This document shows, piece after piece, positions 37,599-45,251 of a stretch of 64,000 nt of DNA. A model generated the notes under the pieces. That model searched no databases, was not told the DNA's origin, and worked only from the letters and a program-made list of their open reading frames with translations. The stretch spans positions 186,001 to 250,000 of the forward strand of contig NZ_JAUOEL010000003.1 in the NCBI RefSeq assembly GCF_030540765.1. The letters are read 5' to 3'. The number at the start of each line of letters is the position of its first letter. Position 1 is the stretch's first letter. The stretch is from Flavivirga jejuensis. GTDB taxonomy: Bacteria; Bacteroidota; Bacteroidia; Flavobacteriales; Flavobacteriaceae. A program made the position numbers and the translations under genes.

Positions 37599-38875
37599 TG
37601 GTTAGGGACACTAACAAACATTTTAAATTTGATTGGATTACTATTATCCTTTTTTTCTTACTGGTCGGGTTTGGTTGGTTAAATATACTATCTGCCTCTC
37701 ATACTGGAGGTGATATAAATTATTTCGATTTCTCACACCCTTACGGAAAGCAACTCTTATTTATTTTTTTAACATTTATCTTAATTATCCTCTTATTAGC
37801 TATTGATGCTAAGTTTTATGAACGTTTTTCCAGTATCATTTTCATTGTTTCTATGCTATCTCTGGTCGGACTTTTTATCTTCGGAAAGAATGTAAACGGT
37901 GCAACATCATGGTATGCTATTGGAGGGATGACGCTACAACCAAGTGAATTTGCAAAAGCAGCTACCGCACTCGCCGTAGCAAAACATATTAGTGACTTAA
38001 ATACCAATATTAATAGTCTTAAAGATCAAATTCAAACCTTTCTAATTATTATTATCCCAGCTCTTTTAGTTTTATTACAAAATGACACTGGTAGTACTAT
38101 TGTTTATGGCGCCTTCTTTTTTGTATTGTATAGAGAAGGATTACCAAAGTATTATCTTTCTATAGGCATATCGGTGATTATACTATCCGTTTTAGCTTTA
38201 AAATTCGACGCTTTAATAGCATCTATAGTTGCGGCCATCGTTATTACAGGTTATCATTTTATGAGCAAAAAAAAGGCACCATTTTTTCAGCTTTTATTTG
38301 TGCTACTACTTTCCATCCTTTTATCTTTTGGTGTAAAATCGTTTTATGATTACATCTTAAGACCCCACCAACAAGATCGGATAAGTTTATGGTTGCGATT
38401 AGAAAAAGACCCTGTTAAACTGGAAGCAATGAAAAGAACATTTGCCTATAACTTAAACGAATCTGAAAAAGCAATCAATTCAGGTGGTTTTAACGGAAAA
38501 GGATTTATGGAAGGGACTAGAACCACTGGGAAATTTGTACCAGAACAACATACCGATTATATTTTTAGTACTGTTGGCGAAGAATGGGGCTTCTTAGGTT
38601 GTTCCTTTGTAGTGATATTATTTGTTTTACTCCTATTACGGATTCTTCATTTAGCAGAATTGCAAAAATCGCAATTTAGCAGAGTTTATGGTTATGGCGT
38701 TGCCTCAATTATATTTATTCATTTCTTAATCAACATTGGTATGGTAATGGGGTTAATACCAACAATAGGTATTCCACTACCATTATTTAGTTATGGGGGC
38801 TCTGGGCTCTGGGCATTTACTATTTTAATTTTTATCTTTATTAAATTAGATTCTAATAAAATTAATGAATGGTAA
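37598..38875 (+). CDS. rodA: Peptidoglycan glycosyltransferase RodA
   Basis: 425 residues, SEDS family, about ten membrane helices. Motifs: NGATSWYAIGGMTLQPSEFAKAA, the Asp-bearing RPHQQDRI loop with ENDTGS-like QNDTGSTIVYG, and the C-terminal EEWGFLG and PLPLFSYGGSGL. Polymerises glycan strands with PBP2. It is the fifth gene of the operon; the lipoprotein deformylase frame begins at its 3' end. Confidence 0.96.
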   Translation: MVRDTNKHFKFDWITIILFFLLVGFGWLNILSASHTGGDINYFDFSHPYGKQLLFIFLTFILIILLLAIDAKFYERFSSIIFIVSMLSLVGLFIFGKNVNGATSWYAIGGMTLQPSEFAKAATALAVAKHISDLNTNINSLKDQIQTFLIIIIPALLVLLQNDTGSTIVYGAFFFVLYREGLPKYYLSIGISVIILSVLALKFDALIASIVAAIVITGYHFMSKKKAPFFQLLFVLLLSILLSFGVKSFYDYILRPHQQDRISLWLRLEKDPVKLEAMKRTFAYNLNESEKAINSGGFNGKGFMEGTRTTGKFVPEQHTDYIFSTVGEEWGFLGCSFVVILFVLLLLRILHLAELQKSQFSRVYGYGVASIIFIHFLINIGMVMGLIPTIGIPLPLFSYGGSGLWAFTILIFIFIKLDSNKINEW

Positions 38876-38901
38876 CCCATAAAGGGTATTTATTTATAAT
38901 G

Positions 38902-39537
38902 AGAAAATCAATTCTTGCAGCTTTTATTTTTTTACTAGTTATCGGATGTTCTAGTATTAAAGGCATTGGAAAAGACTCTTTTTCTTCTAATGAAAATAGT
39001 CTCATTAACAATGCTGATAGTCTAACCCCTATGCGGGTTTATAAAATAACCAACAAAAAAGATTCTCTTTTACTAAGAACCAATAGCAGTTATATAAAAC
39101 CCGATCCAAATAATAGAACATTACAAATTTTTGTAAAAAGGCTCTATGCAACAGTTAGAGATAGCATCTCTATGGGAGTTGGTATTGCTGCACCACAAGT
39201 AGGCGTTTTAAAGAATATTATTTGGATACAACGTTTTGACAAGGAACTTTTTCCTTTTGAAGTATATCTAAATCCACAGATTATTAAATACTCAAAAGAA
39301 ACACAAACAGTTAAAGAAGGCTGCTTATCCATCCCTAATCGAACAGACACATTAAACAGTAGAGCACAATCTATAACCATAGAATACGATACTATGTATG
39401 GGGAACACAAAACTGAAACTGTTGAGAATTTTACATCAGTAATTTTTCAACATGAAATAGATCATCTAAATGGCATCTTATATTTAGACCATCTTGAAAA
39501 GGAGTTTCGCGATTCGAAAAAGCGCAAAATAAATTAA
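38902..39537 (+). CDS. Peptide-deformylase-fold lipoprotein
   Basis: About 211 residues from MRKSILAAFIFLLVIGCSS (38902); the open frame reaches 38869, overlapping rodA, but that would hide the signal peptide. All three catalytic motifs of peptide deformylase are intact: GVGIAAPQVG, EGCLSIP (metal Cys) and QHEIDHLNG (HExxH). However, the N terminus is a clear lipoprotein signal with lipobox VIGC (Cys17), followed by a linker of about 60 residues. True deformylases are cytosolic, so this protein should be in the periplasm where N-formyl-Met peptides are not expected to be made. Substrate unknown. Last gene of the mre operon. Confidence 0.8.
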   Translation, partial: RKSILAAFIFLLVIGCSSIKGIGKDSFSSNENSLINNADSLTPMRVYKITNKKDSLLLRTNSSYIKPDPNNRTLQIFVKRLYATVRDSISMGVGIAAPQVGVLKNIIWIQRFDKELFPFEVYLNPQIIKYSKETQTVKEGCLSIPNRTDTLNSRAQSITIEYDTMYGEHKTETVENFTSVIFQHEIDHLNGILYLDHLEKEFRDSKKRKIN

Positions 39538-39580
39538 AACTCAGGCATTAGTCCAAATCGCATTATAAATACCTAACAAA

Positions 39581-39919
39581 TTACGACTTATTCAGCTCCA
39601 GTTTTTCAGCAAAATAATCACAAAAATCTTTCATGGTAGCAGTCATTTTCTCGTCTTGTGTTGCTCTGTTAAAAGTATCACTCATAGCAACTAATGTTTG
39701 ATGAAAAAATACTTTCATTTCGTCTACAGGCATATCTTTTGTCCATAAATCAATACGGAGTGATTCTTGGGTTTTAGAATCCCAAACAGCAAGCATCATC
39801 GCTTTTGCTTCTTCGTTTGTTATCCCGCCATCTTGTGCTGTCCAATGTAATTTTTCAGGCACTCTATTTGCATCTAGTTCTACATTCAATTCTATTCTAG
39901 AAGTAATTTTATCCGACAT
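39581..39919 (-). CDS. gldC: Gliding motility protein GldC
   Basis: 112 residues, no signal peptide. MSDKITSRIELNVELDANRVPEKLHWTAQDGG and MLAVWDSKTQESLRIDLWTKDMPVDEMKVFFHQTL are characteristic of GldC, a small accessory protein of the gliding machinery. The gene is directly downstream of gldB; its ATG overlaps the gldB TAA by one base. Confidence 0.93.
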   Translation of the reverse strand: MSDKITSRIELNVELDANRVPEKLHWTAQDGGITNEEAKAMMLAVWDSKTQESLRIDLWTKDMPVDEMKVFFHQTLVAMSDTFNRATQDEKMTATMKDFCDYFAEKLELNKS

Positions 39920-40881
39920 TATTTACGTGGTTTAAACTTTGAATTATTAAAAATATCTTCAGCACTTGTTATCAGCATATCTTTTAAAGCCAATTTATTC
40001 TGCGCCATATAAGCTCTTACAATTTGCCATCCTATATATTGGCCTAAACGTCCTGGGGAATCTGCATCAATCTCTTCTAAATAAAATTTAGAAAATGGCG
40101 CTGGATTTATAAATCTGCCTAGCAATTTAGAATCTGTACTAAACAACAATTCACGCTCTACAAAATAACGCCAAATATAACTTTCGTTAGCAATAGCCCA
40201 ATCCAATTGTTCTTGTGAATACCCTATGCGCTCGGCTTCTGTTTTAAACGGAATAACAACATCTTTAAAATAGAGTTGTTTTCCAAAATAAATCATTTCG
40301 TCCAACAACGTTTTTTTATGACTTTGATATATATATCTTTTAGCATACGCTTCAGCCAAATCAACCGTAACTTGTTCTTTCTTTAAGTTTTCGCTTATAT
40401 ACTTTGGAATATTACCATAAAACTCGTGTTCGCTTCCTAAATAAGTATCTAAAGCTACTATCGCAATAGTATCAGTAATTATAACTCTGTTCCTATAGTC
40501 TACGTTGCTTGTGGTCGTAATAATTCTTGGCGGATTAATTTCAGGAAAATAATATTTTAAATGATTAAATAACGATTCTACCTCTAGTTCCGTTTTATTA
40601 AAGTCTTGAAATTCATTATCAACAGCATCAAATAACGCTACCTGTAATGTATCTGCTATTTTAGCAATCCAAAACGAGTCTTTGTATTTTTCTGAAAACA
40701 TAAAAGGATATGCTTTCTTTAGTTCAGGTAATTTTTCTGGCGTGGTATTAGCAAATAACAAATCGAAACGCTCTATATTAATATCTATATTAATATTAGC
40801 GATTTTTTTTTCTAGTTCATCACCTTCTTTACAAGAAATAATGACTACAAATGTTATTAAACACAATAATAAATACTTCAT
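39919..40881 (-). CDS. gldB: Gliding motility lipoprotein GldB
   Basis: About 320 residues from MKYLLLCLITFVVIISCKEGDE (40881), with lipobox ISC (Cys17); six extra upstream residues in the frame are disregarded. The mature part begins ...INIDINIERFDLLFA and contains HLKYYFPEINPPRII, DTYLGSEHEFYGNIPKYISENL and LDEMIYFGKQLYF, patterns of GldB (also DUF2268-like without a full protease motif). Required for gliding in Flavobacterium. Pairs with gldC. Confidence 0.93.
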   Translation of the reverse strand: MKYLLLCLITFVVIISCKEGDELEKKIANINIDINIERFDLLFANTTPEKLPELKKAYPFMFSEKYKDSFWIAKIADTLQVALFDAVDNEFQDFNKTELEVESLFNHLKYYFPEINPPRIITTTSNVDYRNRVIITDTIAIVALDTYLGSEHEFYGNIPKYISENLKKEQVTVDLAEAYAKRYIYQSHKKTLLDEMIYFGKQLYFKDVVIPFKTEAERIGYSQEQLDWAIANESYIWRYFVERELLFSTDSKLLGRFINPAPFSKFYLEEIDADSPGRLGQYIGWQIVRAYMAQNKLALKDMLITSAEDIFNNSKFKPRK

Positions 40882-41138
40882 ATTAAACTTAAACGGCATA
40901 AATTTTTATTAATTGGGTGTTTATTATATTTTTGTTTGCAAAGGTACTATTCTTATATCAATTTTGATTATGAAATAATATACAAGAAACGCTGTCACTT
41001 TTTTTTTATTTTACGATACTATAATTCATTTTTATAGTCTTATTTTTACAAATATTATAATTTATAAAATGAAAAATGACCCCGTTTATTCAAGCTATTT
41101 TATAAATCAATTGATATTAAATTTTAAATTCATTTAAT

Positions 41139-41927
41139 ATGCAAACCGAAAAAGTTGTAGATTATATTGTTAATTGGTTAAAAGATTATGCAACGAATGC
41201 TGGCGTTACTGGCTTTGTAGTTGGTATTTCTGGCGGTATTGATTCTGCTGTAACTTCAACCTTATGTGCAAAAACTGGTTTAAATGTGTTATGTATAGAA
41301 ATGCCTATTCACCAAGCTGAAAGTCATGTAACCAGAGCACAAGAACACATAACTCAGCTTAAAGATCGGTTTCACAATGTAAGCGATACACATACCAATT
41401 TGACTCCTGTTTTTGAAGCATTTAAAACCGAAGTGTTTTTTGATGGCGACCAAGCCACAATAGATATGGCTTTAGCAAACACTAGAGCACGGTTACGTAT
41501 GACAACACTTTACTATTATGCAGGCCTTTATAAATTATTGGTTGCAGGAACAGGCAATAAAGTAGAAGATTTTGGTGTCGGTTTTTACACAAAATATGGC
41601 GATGGAGGTGTCGATTTGAGCCCAATTGCCGATTTAATTAAGTCGGAAGTCTATGAATTAGGAAAACATTTACAAGTTTCTGAGTCTATAATGCAAGCCG
41701 CACCAAGTGATGGTTTATTTGGAGACACTAGAAGTGACGAAGACCAAATAGGAGCTTCGTACCCAGAGCTTGAATGGGCAATGAAAATGGGCGATGAGGG
41801 CAAAAACGCAAATGATTTTTCTGGCAGAGAATTAGAGGTTTTTAAAATTTATAAACGCTTAAATAACGCAAATAAGCATAAGATGATTCCCATACCAATC
41901 TGTAATATTCCTACTTTTTTGTTGTAA
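41139..41927 (+). CDS. nadE: NH3-dependent NAD+ synthetase
   Basis: 262 residues. ATP-pyrophosphatase motif GISGGIDSAVTS (about 28-39), VAGTGNKVEDFGVGFYTKYGDGGVDLSPIADLIKSEVYELG, and PSDGLFGDTRSDEDQIGASY. No N-terminal glutaminase domain, so it uses ammonia. Converts nicotinate adenine dinucleotide to NAD+. It lies between gldBC (divergent) and the response regulator. Confidence 0.96.
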   Translation: MQTEKVVDYIVNWLKDYATNAGVTGFVVGISGGIDSAVTSTLCAKTGLNVLCIEMPIHQAESHVTRAQEHITQLKDRFHNVSDTHTNLTPVFEAFKTEVFFDGDQATIDMALANTRARLRMTTLYYYAGLYKLLVAGTGNKVEDFGVGFYTKYGDGGVDLSPIADLIKSEVYELGKHLQVSESIMQAAPSDGLFGDTRSDEDQIGASYPELEWAMKMGDEGKNANDFSGRELEVFKIYKRLNNANKHKMIPIPICNIPTFLL

Positions 41928-42026
41928 GTTTTGTAGGTTATTCAAAAAAGCATTACATTTACACCAAGCTTGCTCTCTCAATTATAATACTAATTCTAAC
42001 TAAATATTATAAAAAGCTTTTTAATT

Positions 42027-42656
42027 ATGATTAAATTATTAATAGCAGACAATCACCCTATCACAAGGAAAGGGTTAGAAGTTCTTTTCTCAGCTTCTTC
42101 AGACATTAAAATCGTAGGAAGTGTAGACGATGGCGAGGCCATCCTAGAATTCGTTAAAAAGAATCCCGTAGACATTATTTTAACAGAAACCGATTTCCCT
42201 AAATTAAATGGGTTAACAGTTTTACGTTATTTAAAGAATGACTATCCGGAGACTAAAACCATTATCTTTAGTAGCCAACCAGAAGAGGTTTATGCCATAA
42301 ACGCCATTAAAGCTGGCGCATCTGGGTATCTAAGCAAATCTGTTAATGTTATAAGCATTAATGAGGCTATATTAAAAGTGCAAGATGGAGGTATTCATTT
42401 AAGTAATGAGTTAACCCAGCAATTAGCATTTGGAAATAGAGTTAATAAAAGTGGTACTTTTTACAAAAAACTATCAACTAGAGAGGCAGAAGTTTTAAAG
42501 CTTCTAACTGTTGGTAGAAAAAATAAAGAGATCTCTAAGGAACTTGATATAAACGAGAAAACGGTTAGTACTTACAAAGCAAGATTAATGCGAAAATTGA
42601 AAGTTACTAATTTAGTTGACCTAGTTAATCAAGCAAAATTGAGTCAACAATTATAG
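42027..42656 (+). CDS. LuxR/NarL-family response regulator with atypical receiver
   Basis: 209 residues. N-terminal CheY-like domain (1-118) and C-terminal LuxR-type HTH (LSTREAEVLKLLTVGRKNKEISKELDINEKTVSTYKARLMRKL). The receiver is non-canonical: the acidic pair reads AD8N9H instead of DD, and the phosphoacceptor position is Glu54 (DIILTETDFPKLNG) rather than Asp, while the conserved Lys (GYLSKS) is retained. Glu54 could act as a fixed phospho-mimic. No partner kinase is adjacent. The stop codon interlocks with that of dnaG (TTATAG). Confidence 0.85.
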   Translation: MIKLLIADNHPITRKGLEVLFSASSDIKIVGSVDDGEAILEFVKKNPVDIILTETDFPKLNGLTVLRYLKNDYPETKTIIFSSQPEEVYAINAIKAGASGYLSKSVNVISINEAILKVQDGGIHLSNELTQQLAFGNRVNKSGTFYKKLSTREAEVLKLLTVGRKNKEISKELDINEKTVSTYKARLMRKLKVTNLVDLVNQAKLSQQL

Positions 42657-44609
42657 TACCCGGTTTAACTTTCTAGAAAGTAGCATTTTTAATCCAGAAT
42701 AGTCTTTGACTTCTTCAAGAATATTTCTATTTACGTCGTTTTTTCGTTGTAATGTTTCTTGTTGAAATTCCTTTACTTTTTGATCGATTAAAAAACATCG
42801 CAAGCTTAGAATAGTTTCGCTAACTAACTGTGCAACAGTTCTTATTTTCTCTTTTGGAAAAATATTCATACGGTTCCAGTCATCTAAAGTATAACGTTCA
42901 TCTTCCATTAAAATGGTTGTAATTTCGTTAGACATTTGACTATCAACTGTATTTATAAACGATTTAAGTTCAAAATCAGGATTCTGATTTAGAGCATCTA
43001 TAATGCTATAATACAGCGTTTTAAATTGTTCATTTGAGAATTCCATTTCATCATCTTGAAGGTCTAGAAATATTTTTTCGAAGACCTTCGCTTGATGGAT
43101 GACTGGTTCTAAAATCAATTCACCTTTCTTATTTTCTTTTAAAACTAAATCCTCAAAGTCTTCTACTTTATTTCCATAAAGCAACAGAACCTCAATAATC
43201 TTTCGTTCTAAAACGAACTGTACATCAACCTTTTTTACAGGTTGTTCGTGTTTAATAACCTCAAACGCTTTTTGATCTTTTTTAAACTGTTTATTTTCTT
43301 CCTGGTATTCTTTTTCATTAATTTGAGCCAATGTACTAAACAAAACTTCTTCACTAATGTCCATTATTCTGGCACATTCTTGAATATAAATTTCCTTTTT
43401 AATACGATCTGGAATTTTGGAAATACTATTTACAATATCTCTAACCGTCTCTGCTTTTTTAATAGGGTCATTCTTCGATTCTTCAAATAAAACAGATGCT
43501 TTAAACTGAATAAAATCTTTGGCATTTTCATCTAAATACGTAGTAAGCTCTTCTAAAGTGTTTTGTTTGGCAAAACTGTCTGGATCTTCACCTTCTGGAA
43601 AAGTACAAACCTTTACATTCATGCCTTGTTCTAAAATAAGATCAATACCACGTAATGAAGCGCGCATACCAGCAGCATCACCATCAAAAAGTACCGTAAT
43701 GTTTTTTGTTAATCTATTTATAAGCCGTATTTGTTCTGATGTTAAAGCCGTTCCAGATGAAGACACGACATTTTTCACACCTGTTTGATGAAACTGAATA
43801 ACATCTGTATAACCTTCTACCAAATAACAATTATTTTCTTTAGCGATACTTTGTTTCGCATGATAAATACCATATAACACATTACTTTTATGGTAGATGT
43901 CACTTTCTGGAGAGTTTACATATTTAGCAGCTTTTTTATCATTCGTTAAAATACGCCCACCAAACCCTAGAACACGACCACTCATACTCGTTATAGGAAA
44001 CATAACACGTCCTTTAAATCTATCAAAACGCTTGTCTTCTTTAACAATAGTAAGCCCTGTTTTTTGTAGAAAATCAATATTATAACCTTGTTTTAAAGCT
44101 TCATCTGTAAAGGCTTGCCACGAATCAAGCGAATAGCCTAAATCAAATTTCTCAATCGTTTCCTGAGTAAAACCACGCTCTTTAAAATAGCTTAGTCCAA
44201 TCGACTTCCCTTGATCTGTTTTATGTAATATTTTTTGAAAATACGCACTTGCAAACTCACTCACTAAATACAAGCTTTCACGTTCGTTTGCTTGTTCTTT
44301 TTGTTCGTTAGATTGTTCGGTTTCCTCTATTTCAATATTATACTTCCTAGCGAGGTATTTTATAGCTTCTGGATAAGTAAAGTGTTCGTGTTCCATTAAA
44401 AAAGATACTGCAGTCCCTCCCTTTCCTGTAGAAAAGTCTTTCCATATTTGTTTTACTGGCGACACCATAAAACTTGGTGAACGCTCGTCACTAAAAGGAC
44501 TTAAACCCTTAAAATTACTTCCTGCTTTTTTAAGGTTTACAAAGTCGCCTATAACCTCCTCTATACGGGAAGCTTCAAATACTTGGTCTATGGTGGTTGG
44601 TGATATCAA
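42651..44609 (-). CDS. dnaG: DNA primase lacking canonical zinc ligands
   Basis: 652 residues. Makes RNA primers at the replication fork. N-terminal CHC2 region, Toprim core (YLVEGYTDVIQFHQTG, SGTALTSEQIRL, LFDGDAAGMRA) and a C-terminal helicase-interacting part are present. In the CHC2 motif, the usual CPFH...CFxC reads S37PFS40...D58FST61, so all four zinc ligands are replaced, while flanking residues (PSFMVSP, GKGG) are conserved. As I remember it, this loss is shared by other flavobacterial primases. Convergent with the response regulator, stops overlapping by 6 bp. Confidence 0.95.
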   Translation of the reverse strand: MISPTTIDQVFEASRIEEVIGDFVNLKKAGSNFKGLSPFSDERSPSFMVSPVKQIWKDFSTGKGGTAVSFLMEHEHFTYPEAIKYLARKYNIEIEETEQSNEQKEQANERESLYLVSEFASAYFQKILHKTDQGKSIGLSYFKERGFTQETIEKFDLGYSLDSWQAFTDEALKQGYNIDFLQKTGLTIVKEDKRFDRFKGRVMFPITSMSGRVLGFGGRILTNDKKAAKYVNSPESDIYHKSNVLYGIYHAKQSIAKENNCYLVEGYTDVIQFHQTGVKNVVSSSGTALTSEQIRLINRLTKNITVLFDGDAAGMRASLRGIDLILEQGMNVKVCTFPEGEDPDSFAKQNTLEELTTYLDENAKDFIQFKASVLFEESKNDPIKKAETVRDIVNSISKIPDRIKKEIYIQECARIMDISEEVLFSTLAQINEKEYQEENKQFKKDQKAFEVIKHEQPVKKVDVQFVLERKIIEVLLLYGNKVEDFEDLVLKENKKGELILEPVIHQAKVFEKIFLDLQDDEMEFSNEQFKTLYYSIIDALNQNPDFELKSFINTVDSQMSNEITTILMEDERYTLDDWNRMNIFPKEKIRTVAQLVSETILSLRCFLIDQKVKEFQQETLQRKNDVNRNILEEVKDYSGLKMLLSRKLNRVL

Positions 44610-44792
44610 ATCGTTCTATCGTATCTGTTAAAACAGATCTTTTTTAAATTGAAAATAAATATGAATTCCTGCCTTTACTTTAATTATACTCAGTAATTAT
44701 CACGTAAAAATAATACAATCTATTGATATATGTCTGTTCCATACATCTAATCTCAACAAAAACCTGTCTGACCTCTTTATAGTTAATTAGGT

Positions 44793-45057
44793 TCAAAAAT
44801 GGAGATACATTAAAAGAACTTTGGCATTAAAAGATTCGGCAGAAGCATTGATACTTCTGTTTATAAAGTAGTTTAAAATAGATCTATAGTTAATACTTAT
44901 GGTATTGACAATAGTATTTAAAGCTTTAAAGTCAGTTTTCTACGTCTTTGTACCAATGTGCTAGTTTGGTGTAAGCCGTTTGTATAGAGGTAGCGGTATT
45001 GAATATACTCCTTAATCCTTGAACCAAATCATAAGCTTTTTTGTATTGACAAGTCAT
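44793..45057 (-). pseudogene. Remnant of an ISAon1-type transposase
   Basis: The minus strand from 45057 reads MTCQYKKAYDLVQGLRSIFNT...AYTKLAHWYKDVEN and then meets TGA at 44934-44932. One base away, the next frame continues perfectly: DFKALNTIVNTISINYRSIL, NYFINRSINASAESFNAK, then VLLMYLHF and stop at 44793. This is the C-terminal part of a DDE transposase that I recognise as ISAon1-like (ISL3-type), with one frameshift, no N terminus and probably a truncated end. No intact inverted repeats were found. Confidence 0.8.
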
Positions 45058-45251
45058 GGATAATTGTGTTTAAATAAAAAGCTTAATGTATTTTAAGTTT
45101 TAAAAAGCAATCGAGTACCATAAAAAAAGAACATTTTTTATATAAAATATATGGGAAGGTTTAAGATTGTTCGAAAAGTTTAGATTCTATTATGTACCTA
45201 ATTTAATAAACGACAAAATTAAGACGTATAAAAATAATTCTTATAAACACA
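45058..45251. other. Non-coding flank of the transposase remnant
   Basis: Together with 44610-44792 this forms the AT-rich surroundings of the transposase relic between dnaG and the DUF5686 gene. I see no gene, tRNA or clear terminator in either flank; CCTGTCTGACCTC at 44763-44775 might be residual insertion-sequence end. Confidence 0.4.
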
